DNA of 64,000 nt from Qipengyuania nanhaisediminis (lineage in GTDB: Bacteria > Pseudomonadota > Alphaproteobacteria > Sphingomonadales > Sphingomonadaceae). Shown here piece by piece: positions 52,416 to 61,746 of this stretch. Within the stretch, counting starts at the first letter, position 1. Each line of letters begins with the position of its first letter. A program made the translations under genes and the position numbers. The DNA is taken from contig NZ_FOWZ01000002.1 of assembly GCF_900115585.1 (NCBI RefSeq), positions 186,001-250,000 of the forward strand. The letters are read 5' to 3'. The notes under the pieces were generated by a model, which saw only the letters and a list, made by a program, of their open reading frames with translations, was not told the DNA's origin and did no database searches.

Positions 52416-55400
52416 TCGCATGCAGGAAACGGAGCACTCGCACCGCCACGGCCTGATCGGCATGATCCTAGACATGGCCGTGCGTTTTCGCTGGGCCATG
52501 GTCGTTTTGACGATCGGTGTTGCCATCTATGGCGTGATGAACCTTCTTCGGCTTCCCATTGACGCCGTACCCGACATTACGAACGTTCAGGTGCAGATCA
52601 ATACCGAAGCGCCCGCCCTTTCCCCCTCCCAGGTCGAAACGCAGGTAACCTATCCGGTGGAAACCGGTCTCGCCGGGATCGATGGTCTGGAAATGACCCG
52701 TTCGATTTCGCGCAACGGGTTCAGCCAGGTTACTGCAATCTTCGAAGAAGGTACTGACATCTATTTCGCGCGGCAGCAGGTCAATGAGCGCCTGACGCCG
52801 ATCACCGCTTCGCTGCCCGAAGGAGCAGAACCGGTAATGGGACCTATCTCGACCGGTCTGGGCGAAGTACTCATGTATACGATCGAGTTCGAGCATCCGG
52901 GGGGCAAGGAAGCACCGAAGGGCAATGCGGTCGGTTGGCAGTCCGACGGAAGCTTCGTTACCGAACGCGGTGACAGGCTGGATAGCGATGTCGCTAAGGC
53001 TGCTTATCTGCGTACCATTCAGGACTGGGTGGTCGCTCCACTCATGCGGTCGGTCGATGGCGTCGCCGGTGTCGATTCCATCGGGGGTTTCCGAAAGCAA
53101 TATCTCGTACAGCCCGATCCTGCTCGCATGACAGGCTACGGGCTTTCATTCGATGAGGTGATCGATGCGCTGGAAGCCGCCAACCTTGCCGAAGGCGCGA
53201 ATTTCGTCGAGCGATCAGGAGAAGCCCTGCTGGCTCGTGTCGATGCACGGCTCGGCAGTGTCCAGGACATCGAGCAAGCAGTCATATCTACACGTGGAGG
53301 CGTTCCCATTCGCGTGGGAGATGTCGCAACGGTCAGCATTGGCGGTGATCTCAGAACCGGGGCTGCATCGCTGAATGGCGACGAGGCTGTGGTTGGTACC
53401 GTCCTCATGCGGGCAGGAGAAAACAGCCGCACTGTTTCAGCCCAGGCCGCTGAGAGGCTTGACGAAGTCCGCGCCTCCCTGCCGCAAGGTGTGGTAGCCG
53501 AAATCGTCTACAATCGTTCGTCTCTCGTCGATGCAACGATCGCGACCGTCGAGAAGAATCTCGTCGAGGGTGCGCTGCTGGTCATAGCCATCCTGTTCCT
53601 TTTGCTCGGCAACATACGGGCCGCAATTATCGCCGCTCTGGTTATCCCTTTTTCGATGCTGATGGCATCGATCGGCATGAACCGGCTCGGAGTGTCAGGC
53701 AATCTGATGAGTCTGGGCGCGCTTGACTTCGGTCTGATCGTCGATGGGGCCGTGATTATCGTCGAGAATAGTGTGGCACGTCTTGCGGCCAGACAGGAGC
53801 ATGAGGGCCGGCTCCTGACACTTGGCGAACGGCTGACGGAAACGCGGCTTGCCGCGCAGGAGATGATCAAGCCGACTGTCTATGGTCAGGCGATTATCCT
53901 TCTGGTGTTCGCACCGTTGCTGACCTTCACCGGAGTCGAGGGCAAGACGTTCTCGCCGATGGCCATCACGGTCATGCTGGCGCTCGCGTCGGCATTCGTA
54001 CTCTCGCTGACTTTCGTCCCGGCGATGATCGCGATCCTGCTGAACAAAAAACTGACGGAGAAGGAAGTCAAACCGATCCGGATCGCCAAGGAACGCTATG
54101 GGCCTCTTGTCCGCAAAGCCATCGCCCGCCCTTGGCCGGTGATCGGGGCCGGTGCCGGCATTTTTGCCGTTGCTGCTCTGGTGTTCAGTTTCCTTGGCAG
54201 CGAGTTTACACCGCAGCTCGACGAGCGCGATATCGCGGTGCAATCATTGCGAATCCCTTCCACATCTCTCGAGCGGTCTCTGGCGATGCAGCGGCGAGTA
54301 GAAGATCGATTGGAGGAATTTCCGCAAGTGCAGCTTGTATTCTCACGTACCGGTACTGCGGAAGTGGCCAGCGACCCGATGCCGCCCAACGCCTCCGATG
54401 CGTATGTGATCCTGAAGCCGCGCGATGAATGGCCTGACCCGGATCTTTCGAAAGATGATCTGGTGGCAGAAATGGAGAGTGCTCTGGGAGGCCTGGTTGG
54501 CAATCTCTATGAGTTCAGCCAACCAATCGAACTTCGCTTCAACGAACTGATCGCTGGCGTGCGCGGCGATGTCGCGGTCAAGATCTACGGCGACGACCTG
54601 ACCGCCATGACCTCGGCAGCGAACGAGGTCGCCGGGATTTTGCGCGAGGTCGAGGGAGCTGCGGATGTTAAAGTCCAGCAGGTCACCGGTTTCCCAACGC
54701 TTGATATTGCCTTCGATCGTCCAACGATCGCTCGATATGGGCTGAAGGTCGAAGACGTCGCTCAATCCGTCGCAATTGCTTTGGGCGGGCGGCCTGCCGG
54801 GCTGGTCTTTGAAGGCGATCGAAGGTTCGAGGTCGTCGTTCGGCTTTCGGATGCGACACGCGATGATTTCGATCAGCTTGGTGCATTGCCGGTGCTGCTT
54901 CCGAACGGAGCGACCATACCGCTGCGCTCGGTCGCCGAATTCCGGGTTGTGGATGGCCTTGCCGAAGTCCGCCGTGAACAGGGACGCAGGCTGGTGATCG
55001 TTTCCTCCAATGTGCGCGAGCGCGATCTTGGCTCCTTCGTTGAGGAAGCGAGGGCGAATGTCGAGGCGCAGGTCGAATTGCCCGCTGCAGCCTTCATCGA
55101 GTGGGGCGGCCAGTACCAGAACCTTCAGGCTGCGCAGGAACGGTTGCAGATCGTTATCCCGATCGCTTTCGCGGTTATACTCCTGTTGCTCTATATGGCA
55201 GTCGGAGGCTGGGTTCCCGCTCTGGCTGTTTTCAGCGCGATCCCGCTCGCCCTCGCTGGCGGCATCTTCTCGCTGGCTCTGCGCGGAATGCCGTTTTCGG
55301 TTTCGGCGGCAGTCGGGTTCATCGCCCTCTCGGGCGTGGCGACCCTCAACGGTCTCGTGATGGTGACTGCAATACGCCAGCGTCTGGACAAGGGGATGGC

Positions 55401-55716
55401 GCTCGATGAGGCCATCGTGGAAGGCGGACTGGCGCGCTTGCGTCCAGTATTGATGACGGCTCTGGTCGCGTCGCTCGGGTTTGTCCCCATGGCGATCGCG
55501 ACCGGCACTGGAGCGGAGGTTCAACGGCCTCTGGCAACGGTGGTCATTGGCGGTCTGATCACCGCCACTGCGCTCACCTTGTTCGTCCTTCCCGCGATCC
55601 TAAAGCTCGTCTTCGCCACCAGAAAGGATGACCGGACGTGGCGTCAACGCTGGTGGGACCGCCTGCGCCGCAACGTCACTCCCGAGGAACGGCAAGAGCT
55701 GCAAGAGGTTACGTGA
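52405..55716 (+). CDS. czcA: CzcA-type heavy-metal RND pump
   Basis: 1103 residues. Start at 52405 with GAGGAAG Shine-Dalgarno. An HME-RND protein: AVPDITNVQVQINTEAPALSPSQVETQVTYPVE at the N-terminus, LGALDFGLIVDGAVIIVENSV in helix 4 containing the proton-relay Asp/Glu of divalent (Co/Zn/Cd) pumps. It differs from cusA at 34856-38023 in this motif, supporting divalent specificity. Confidence 0.93.
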   Translation: MDTDRMQETEHSHRHGLIGMILDMAVRFRWAMVVLTIGVAIYGVMNLLRLPIDAVPDITNVQVQINTEAPALSPSQVETQVTYPVETGLAGIDGLEMTRSISRNGFSQVTAIFEEGTDIYFARQQVNERLTPITASLPEGAEPVMGPISTGLGEVLMYTIEFEHPGGKEAPKGNAVGWQSDGSFVTERGDRLDSDVAKAAYLRTIQDWVVAPLMRSVDGVAGVDSIGGFRKQYLVQPDPARMTGYGLSFDEVIDALEAANLAEGANFVERSGEALLARVDARLGSVQDIEQAVISTRGGVPIRVGDVATVSIGGDLRTGAASLNGDEAVVGTVLMRAGENSRTVSAQAAERLDEVRASLPQGVVAEIVYNRSSLVDATIATVEKNLVEGALLVIAILFLLLGNIRAAIIAALVIPFSMLMASIGMNRLGVSGNLMSLGALDFGLIVDGAVIIVENSVARLAARQEHEGRLLTLGERLTETRLAAQEMIKPTVYGQAIILLVFAPLLTFTGVEGKTFSPMAITVMLALASAFVLSLTFVPAMIAILLNKKLTEKEVKPIRIAKERYGPLVRKAIARPWPVIGAGAGIFAVAALVFSFLGSEFTPQLDERDIAVQSLRIPSTSLERSLAMQRRVEDRLEEFPQVQLVFSRTGTAEVASDPMPPNASDAYVILKPRDEWPDPDLSKDDLVAEMESALGGLVGNLYEFSQPIELRFNELIAGVRGDVAVKIYGDDLTAMTSAANEVAGILREVEGAADVKVQQVTGFPTLDIAFDRPTIARYGLKVEDVAQSVAIALGGRPAGLVFEGDRRFEVVVRLSDATRDDFDQLGALPVLLPNGATIPLRSVAEFRVVDGLAEVRREQGRRLVIVSSNVRERDLGSFVEEARANVEAQVELPAAAFIEWGGQYQNLQAAQERLQIVIPIAFAVILLLLYMAVGGWVPALAVFSAIPLALAGGIFSLALRGMPFSVSAAVGFIALSGVATLNGLVMVTAIRQRLDKGMALDEAIVEGGLARLRPVLMTALVASLGFVPMAIATGTGAEVQRPLATVVIGGLITATALTLFVLPAILKLVFATRKDDRTWRQRWWDRLRRNVTPEERQELQEVT

Positions 55717-55729
55717 ATGGAGAGTATCA

Positions 55730-56155
55730 ATGATTACTAGCCAGCTCAGAGTGACCCTTGCCGGCGCCCTGATACTTTCAAGTGTTCCAGCATCGGCGCA
55801 GGATCAGAGCACGCTTGTTCCGATCGCCGGTGTCTGGAGCCTTGGTGAAACGCGGTCTTGTGATAGCGGACCGGCCTGGGTGTTTTTCGCAGATGGCTAT
55901 TATGCCGAAGTGCAGCTTCCGGACGGTGCCCCCGCCGCCGTCGGAATTTGGCGAGACGAGGGCGATGCCATCGCTTACACCCACGCGCACATGCCATTTG
56001 AAGGTCATGAACGGCCGATGCGGGTTCGTCATCTTACCATCGAAGAGCGCACCGCCGAAAAACTTACAACCCGCAACTATCGCGGTGTCACGCGCACGTT
56101 TCACCGCTGTCCAGCGAATTCGCTGAAAGTGCCGGCAGGTCAGGACGCACATTGA
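55730..56155 (+). CDS. Small secreted hypothetical protein after czcA
   Basis: 141 residues, start at 55730 with GGAGAG Shine-Dalgarno. Signal peptide (MITSQLRVTLAGALILSSVPASAQ). Two Cys (TRSCDSG, FHRCP), likely a disulphide, and WVFFADGYYAEVQLP: a small beta-sheet fold. It lies 13 bp after czcA, so part of the operon. Not recognised. Confidence 0.65.
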   Translation: MITSQLRVTLAGALILSSVPASAQDQSTLVPIAGVWSLGETRSCDSGPAWVFFADGYYAEVQLPDGAPAAVGIWRDEGDAIAYTHAHMPFEGHERPMRVRHLTIEERTAEKLTTRNYRGVTRTFHRCPANSLKVPAGQDAH

Positions 56156-56271
56156 CGCTTTCTTTACGCAATATGCGGGCTTCGCTAGTCCCTATTCGGG
56201 TTTCGCGAACCTGCAAGCTTACGGGTCTGCGGCACCGGGAGCGGTCAATTTCCAATGGGATGCAATAGGCA

Positions 56272-58767
56272 ATGACACGAACCATCGAACTCGAAGTCTC
56301 ACCGCTCCTTCCCGACATCCCCAGCGAAACCGACCATTGCATCGCTCGCTTGCAGTCTTTGCTCAACTCGCGGATCGGCGTGCACGAAGTCACGATATTG
56401 CCCGGCGAGAAAGATGCATCCGCCCGACTAGCGATATCATACGATGCCGATCGCCTGACTGTCCCCCGCATCAAGGAGTTGGCCCATGTGGCCGGAGCGG
56501 AAATCTCCGAACGCTACGGACACGTTGTCTGGCAAGCCGATGGCATCAATTCCACCCGCCGTGCCCAAACGGTCGCGGACCTGCTGGCGAGCAAACCCGG
56601 TATCCTCGAAGCAAATGCTGATGCGAGCGGGAGGTTCATCGCCGAATACGACCGTCAGCTAACCGATGAGCCTAGGATTGCGGGCGAGCTCAAGAACCTC
56701 GGCGTGTCGGTTCTGGCGGGCGATGTCGTCAGGAACGCCGAGCACTCTTCCAAAGACCATAGTCACGATGATGAAGATCATGCCGGACACAGTCATGGCG
56801 GAATCTTCGGCGCGAACACCGAACTCTATTTCTCGCTCGCCTCGGGCGCATTTCTCGCGACCGGGTTCGGGATTGAGAAACTATGGTCTGGGCATCCCGG
56901 ATGGCTGCCATTCGCGTGCTATCTCGCAGCGTATTTCTTTGGCGGATTCTTTACCGTCCGAGAGGCGTGGGACAATCTGCGCCTCCGCCGGTTCGAAATC
57001 GACAGCCTCATGCTTGTCGCTGCTGCGGGCGCCGCCTTTCTTGGGGAATGGGCCGAAGGCGCGCTTCTGCTGTTCCTGTTCAGTTTCGGCCACGCGCTCG
57101 AACACTACGCGATGGGCCGCGCCAAGAGGGCGATCGAGGCGCTCGCCGAGCTCGCGCCGGAAACGGCACGAGTAAAGCGCGGAACTGACGTCGTTGAGGT
57201 TCCGGTCGAGAAGCTTGCGATTGGCGACGTGGTCATAGTGCGTCCGAATGAACGCCTTCCGGCCGATGGTTTCATCCTGGACGGCGTCAGTGCCATCAAT
57301 CAGGCTCCGGTGACCGGTGAAAGCGTGCCGGTCGACAAGAGCGCGGTTTCGAATATCGCTTCTGCGCGCGCCAATCCTGACAATCTTGCGGATGACAATC
57401 GCGTCTTTGCAGGGACGATCAACGGATCGGGCGCGCTCGAAGTGGAAGTGACCCGGCGATCGAGCGATACGACGCTCGCCAAGGTCGTCCAAATGGTGAG
57501 CGAAGCCGAGGCTCAGCAATCTCCTACCCAGCGTTTCACGCAGCGCTTTGAGCGAATTTTTGTGCCCGCCGTGCTCGCTCTGGCCGGCCTGCTCCTTTTC
57601 GCCTGGGTTGTCATCGACGAGCCGTTCCGCGACAGTTTTTACCGGGCGATGGCGGTGCTTGTGGCTGCCAGCCCCTGCGCTTTGGCGATCGCCACCCCGA
57701 GCGCGGTCTTGTCCGGAGTAGCCAGAGCAGCACGCAGCGGTATTCTGGTAAAAGGCGGAGCGCCGCTCGAAGATCTTGGTGCGCTAAAGGCCATCGCGTT
57801 CGACAAGACGGGTACGCTTACAAAAGGTGAGCCCCGGATTACCGATGTTGTGGCAGCGCCCGGCGTAGCGGAACGAGAGTTGCTTGCGATTGCGTCCGCC
57901 GCCGAAAGCCTGAGCGATCATCCTCTGGCACAGGCGATCGTCAAGGATGGCCGCGAGCAGATCGGCGATGAGACACTACCCAAAGCGCGCGATCTTGAAA
58001 GCTTCACAGGCAAGGGCATCACCGCAATTGTTGGCGGGGAGCGGGTGTGGATCGGCAAGCTCGAAATGTTTGGCCAAGACGGCGTTCCTTCGCTCAGTGA
58101 GGGCCTGTCGGGAGAAATCGAGGCCATGCGCGAGCGTGGGCGGACAACAATGGGCGTTCGTTCGGAAACGCGCGATCTTGGAGCGATCGGTTTGCTCGAC
58201 ACGCCGCGGGCGGCAGCAAAGGCGACGCTCGAAGCGCTGCGCGGCCTCGGGATCACCCGAATGATCATGATCTCGGGCGACGATCAAAGAGTGGCCGATG
58301 CGGTTGGAAAGGATGTCGGCCTCGATGAGGCCTGGGGTAATCTCATGCCCGACGACAAGGTCGAGGCCATCCGCAAGCTTGCCGGTCAGGACAAGGTTGC
58401 GATGGTCGGAGACGGGGTTAACGATGCTCCTGCCATGGCGAATGCCACTGTCGGGATAGCAATGGGCGCTGCAGGCTCGGACGTTGCATTGGAAACAGCC
58501 GATGTCGCCCTTATGGCTGATGATCTTGCCCGGCTGCCTTTCGCCGTCGATCTGAGCCGGCAGACCCGCTCGATCATCCGGCAGAACATGATCGTCAGTC
58601 TCGGAATTGTCGCTGTGCTTATTCCGGCGACTATTTTCGGTCTCGGGATAGGCCCCGCTGTCGCGGTTCATGAAGGTTCGACATTGATCGTGGTCGCCAA
58701 CGCGCTCCGGCTTCTGGCGTATAAAGAGAAGAGCGGTGCAAAGGCGATAATGGAGACGCAAGCATGA
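56272..58767 (+). CDS. P1B-4-type ATPase (Zn/Cd/Co) with His-rich loop
   Basis: 831 residues. N-terminal region about 1-155 resembles two degenerate metal-binding domains without CxxC. Then a His/Asp-rich linker (HSSKDHSHDDEDHAGHSH, about 160-180). Core with SPCALAIATPSA instead of CPC, DKTGTLT, SDHPLA, GDGVNDAPAM, and HEGSTLIVVANAL near the end: SPC plus HEGxT defines the P1B-4 class. These export Co2+, Fe2+, Zn2+ or Cd2+. Coupled by ATGA overlap to the next CDF gene. Confidence 0.9.
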   Translation: MTRTIELEVSPLLPDIPSETDHCIARLQSLLNSRIGVHEVTILPGEKDASARLAISYDADRLTVPRIKELAHVAGAEISERYGHVVWQADGINSTRRAQTVADLLASKPGILEANADASGRFIAEYDRQLTDEPRIAGELKNLGVSVLAGDVVRNAEHSSKDHSHDDEDHAGHSHGGIFGANTELYFSLASGAFLATGFGIEKLWSGHPGWLPFACYLAAYFFGGFFTVREAWDNLRLRRFEIDSLMLVAAAGAAFLGEWAEGALLLFLFSFGHALEHYAMGRAKRAIEALAELAPETARVKRGTDVVEVPVEKLAIGDVVIVRPNERLPADGFILDGVSAINQAPVTGESVPVDKSAVSNIASARANPDNLADDNRVFAGTINGSGALEVEVTRRSSDTTLAKVVQMVSEAEAQQSPTQRFTQRFERIFVPAVLALAGLLLFAWVVIDEPFRDSFYRAMAVLVAASPCALAIATPSAVLSGVARAARSGILVKGGAPLEDLGALKAIAFDKTGTLTKGEPRITDVVAAPGVAERELLAIASAAESLSDHPLAQAIVKDGREQIGDETLPKARDLESFTGKGITAIVGGERVWIGKLEMFGQDGVPSLSEGLSGEIEAMRERGRTTMGVRSETRDLGAIGLLDTPRAAAKATLEALRGLGITRMIMISGDDQRVADAVGKDVGLDEAWGNLMPDDKVEAIRKLAGQDKVAMVGDGVNDAPAMANATVGIAMGAAGSDVALETADVALMADDLARLPFAVDLSRQTRSIIRQNMIVSLGIVAVLIPATIFGLGIGPAVAVHEGSTLIVVANALRLLAYKEKSGAKAIMETQA

Positions 58768-59393
58768 GCGGCGATGATAACTTCAATCTGGATACGTCTG
58801 ACAAGCGCCGCACATTATGGATCGTCTTATGGCTTAACGTTGCGATTGCGGTCGGGTTTTTCGTCATGGGCTACTTTGGCGACTCGAATGCGCTGCTGGC
58901 CAACGGACTCGACAATTCGTCGGACGCGCTTGTCTACGCTCTCAGTCTCCTTGCGCTGAGTCGACCGCGCTCCTGGAAGCGAGGCGCAGCGCGCTTTTCT
59001 GGCGTCATGCTTTTGATCTTTGCCGGCGGAGTGATTGCTGATGCCGTCAGGCGGTTTGTTGAAGGTTCTGAGCCGGGTGGCATCCTGATGATCGCGATGG
59101 CTGCCGTCGCGGGCATAGTGAACCTCTATTGCCTTCGCCTGTTGCAAAAGATGCAGAACAAGGACGTCAACATGCGGGCCGCCACCACATTCAGCTTCAA
59201 TGACTTCATTTCGAACGGCGGGATTATCATCGCTGGCGTCATCGTTATGATCACAGGCGCGAACTGGCCGGACCTTGTGGTCGGCATCGCTGTGGCTGGC
59301 ATAGCTCTTTACGGCGGGATCGATATCCTGCGCGACGCGCACAGTGACAAGCACGACGAAGCGGGAACGGTTCATGGCGAAACACGGGAATGA
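58764..59393 (+). CDS. Short CDF-like cation transporter (second copy)
   Basis: 209 residues, six helices. Resembles 46864-47505: LLANGLDNSSDALVY in helix 2 and TFSFNDFISNGGIIIAG in helix 5. No C-terminal domain. ATGA overlap with the ATPase before it and the membrane protein after it. Likely heavy-metal export or efflux partner of the ATPase. Confidence 0.82.
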   Translation: MSGDDNFNLDTSDKRRTLWIVLWLNVAIAVGFFVMGYFGDSNALLANGLDNSSDALVYALSLLALSRPRSWKRGAARFSGVMLLIFAGGVIADAVRRFVEGSEPGGILMIAMAAVAGIVNLYCLRLLQKMQNKDVNMRAATTFSFNDFISNGGIIIAGVIVMITGANWPDLVVGIAVAGIALYGGIDILRDAHSDKHDEAGTVHGETRE

Positions 59394-60256
59394 GCCTCGT
59401 CCACGAGATATTTGTAACTGAGGATTTGTCGGCGATCCTGACCTTGGCGATGCTGGCAAGCCTCGGCCTGGGTGCTGGCGTTGTCTGGGAAGAAAAGCAC
59501 GGGCCTACCCCGAACGAAAATGGGTTCGCGGCGGCCGTCCACTCTGGCGCCCTTGCCGCACTTGCGCTTGTTTTGACCGGTCCTGCAGTTGGACAAGCAA
59601 GGGGTGACTTCATAGACGCAGCCCTGCTCCCCGCTGGCGGGACTCTCTATCTTCTGGCGGTGCTGATCGGAGGCTGGGCTTCGCATCGCGACTCAGTTGG
59701 AACCCTGTCCGACGCCGTGGGAAGACGCGGGCCGAAGATGACCATTGCGCTTCAAGGCGGTATTGCGCTGGGGTTTGGTGGCATCGCTCTGGGTGCAGCA
59801 GCAGCCGTGTCTGTCTTCGCCGGTTTCGCAGCAACACTAGGGGTTGGAATCACCTTTTTCCTGGTGGGGCGAAAGACAACAGCCGGATTTCGCGACAGCG
59901 CGATGAAACGCATGGATCGTCTGGCGATCCATGTTTTTCTGTCACTCGCCTTTGTTGCCGCAGCGGTAGCCGGGTTTTGGCTTCTCCACGGCATGAGCGA
60001 AACAACCGACGCGCGGTTGGCAATTCTACTCGCAGGATACTTTCTTATCTGGTCGGTTCATTTTTTGCTGCAAATCCCGGGCAGACTGGGAGGTTTGAAT
60101 TTGGCAGCACTCGCGGCCTTCATCTCCGGGCTTGCGATGTTCGGAATGATTGCAGTCGGATTTAACGCCGCGATCGGAGCAATCGATAATTCCGATGCGA
60201 TCCTTCAGCATCCGGATACCGCCGGCAACGAAATCGTAAATAGCGGAGAGAAGTGA
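59390..60256 (+). CDS. Unknown eight-helix membrane protein, 288 aa
   Basis: Starts in ATGA overlap with the CDF gene. Roughly eight hydrophobic segments, with VVWEEKHGPTPNENGF after the first and GGWASHRDSVGTL in a loop. No family recognised. Its place between two cation exporters suggests a role in metal or proton handling. No catalytic motif, no metal-rich tail. Confidence 0.65.
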   Translation: MSLVHEIFVTEDLSAILTLAMLASLGLGAGVVWEEKHGPTPNENGFAAAVHSGALAALALVLTGPAVGQARGDFIDAALLPAGGTLYLLAVLIGGWASHRDSVGTLSDAVGRRGPKMTIALQGGIALGFGGIALGAAAAVSVFAGFAATLGVGITFFLVGRKTTAGFRDSAMKRMDRLAIHVFLSLAFVAAAVAGFWLLHGMSETTDARLAILLAGYFLIWSVHFLLQIPGRLGGLNLAALAAFISGLAMFGMIAVGFNAAIGAIDNSDAILQHPDTAGNEIVNSGEK

Positions 60257-61209
60257 TGGCGCACTCGCACGATCATACTGGCCACAGTCACGGCGAGGAA
60301 AACCTTAGCGATCGTCAGCTGATCCTCGCGGTCGCGATCAATGTCCTCCTGACCCTTGCCCAGATCGTCGGCGGCATCCTTTCGGGGTCACTGGCGCTTA
60401 TCGCGGATGCATTGCACAACTTCAGCGATGCGGCCTCTCTTGGTCTTGCATGGTTTGCGCGGCGCATAGGCCGGCGGCCGGCGGACAAGCTGATGACCTT
60501 CGGCTACGCCCAGGGAGAAGTCGTCGCCGCGCTCATCAATCTGACGACCTTGCTGATCATCGGATTCTATCTGATCGTTGAGGCGATCAACCGTTTCGCC
60601 GCGCCGCAGCCGGTCGAAGGCTGGACCGTGATCTGGGTTGCCGGGATCGCACTTGTCATCGATCTCGTCACCGCATTCATTGTCTATCGCGGCGCGCATG
60701 ACAGCATTAACATGAAGGCTGCCTTCCTGCATAATGTTTCGGACGCGCTGGCCTCGATCGGTGTGATCGTCGCCGGAGTGCTAATCATTCTATACGATCT
60801 CGTCGTCGCCGATCTCATCATCACTCTCATCATCGCGGCCTATGTCATCTGGCAGGGCGCGACGCTCCTACCGCGAACCGTTCGTCTGCTGATGGGAGCA
60901 GTGCCGGACGAGGTGGAATTTGATCAGATGGTTGAAAACCTGCGCGCGCTTGGCGGCGTGCAGGATATTCACCACGTCCATGTCTGGAATCTGGGAGAAC
61001 ATCACCGGGCGCTCGAAGCCCATCTCACTCTTGTTGATTACTCCCAAACAGCATTCGAGGGAGTCAAGCGACGCGCGCGGGCGATGCTGGAAAAGGATTT
61101 CGGCATCGCACATGCCACTTTCGAGCCCTGCCTCGCTACGGACTGCGATGATGCGCTGATCCCTGCCCACCCGGCACCCAACAACGGGAAAGACACGGCC
61201 GGTGATTAA
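60256..61209 (+). CDS. czcD: CzcD-type CDF zinc/cadmium/cobalt exporter
   Basis: 317 residues. N-terminal His cluster MAHSHDHTGHSHGEE. HNFSDAASLG (helix 2) and HNVSDALASIG (helix 5) give the HxxxD zinc site, followed by a cytoplasmic C-terminal domain with IHHVHVWNLGEHHRALEAHL. Start ATG 60256, overlapping the previous stop by one base with GGAGAG Shine-Dalgarno; a GTG 3 bp earlier is possible. Full-length CDF of the CzcD type. Confidence 0.93.
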   Translation: MAHSHDHTGHSHGEENLSDRQLILAVAINVLLTLAQIVGGILSGSLALIADALHNFSDAASLGLAWFARRIGRRPADKLMTFGYAQGEVVAALINLTTLLIIGFYLIVEAINRFAAPQPVEGWTVIWVAGIALVIDLVTAFIVYRGAHDSINMKAAFLHNVSDALASIGVIVAGVLIILYDLVVADLIITLIIAAYVIWQGATLLPRTVRLLMGAVPDEVEFDQMVENLRALGGVQDIHHVHVWNLGEHHRALEAHLTLVDYSQTAFEGVKRRARAMLEKDFGIAHATFEPCLATDCDDALIPAHPAPNNGKDTAGD

Positions 61210-61332
61210 GCTTTCGCTGGCCTGTTCCTGCCCGACCGTTCGCAGACCCTGAGCCCTCATCGCGCGCCGGTCACGGACGGTATTGCTGTCCCCCGTCAGC
61301 ACCTATGGCACAGATTTGAGGTTGTGATTTAA

Positions 61333-61389
61333 GGAGGATTTGGGCTTCGTCGTAGTGACGAAGGAACGAAGATGAAGCCCAAATCCTCC
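61333..61389 (+). promoter_or_regulatory. 16-bp inverted repeat enclosing the orfA start
   Basis: GGAGGATTTGGGCTTC (61333-61348) and its reverse complement (61374-61389) are perfect. The orfA ATG (61372-61374) and AAGGAA ribosome-binding site lie in the loop/edge. In RNA from outside promoters this hairpin would hide the start, like the anti-impinging structures of IS10/IS50. Confidence 0.6.
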
Positions 61390-61746
61390 AATGCAAAATC
61401 GCCTGCCGAGCGGGTGGTCAAGGACATACGCCGCAAGACCCGTCGACACTTCTCTGCCGAAGACAAGATCCGGATCGTTCTTGACGGTTTGCGCGGGGAT
61501 GACTCCATTGCCGAGTTATGCCGCCGCGAAGGCATTGCCCAGAGCCTGTACTATACCTGGTCCAAGGAGTTCATGGAGGCCGGCAAACGCCGCCTGGCTG
61601 GCGATACAGCCCGTGCCGCGACCACGGACGAGGTGAAGGATTTGCGCCGTGAGGCGCGCGATCTGAAGGAATGTGTGGCCGACCTGACGCTGGAGAACCG
61701 TCTGCTCAAAAAAAGCATGATCGCGGATGGGGGAGACGACGAATGA
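61372..61746 (+). CDS. IS3-family transposase OrfA
   Basis: 124 residues. Helix-turn-helix (EDKIRIVLDGLRGDDSIAELCRREGIAQSLYYTWSKEF) and C-terminal leucine-zipper helix (DLRREARDLKECVADLTLENRLLKK), used for end binding and dimerisation. The 3' part carries AAAAAAAG (61708-61715), a -1 frameshift signal. Stop overlaps orfB start (ATGA). Confidence 0.9.
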   Translation: MKPKSSNAKSPAERVVKDIRRKTRRHFSAEDKIRIVLDGLRGDDSIAELCRREGIAQSLYYTWSKEFMEAGKRRLAGDTARAATTDEVKDLRREARDLKECVADLTLENRLLKKSMIADGGDDE

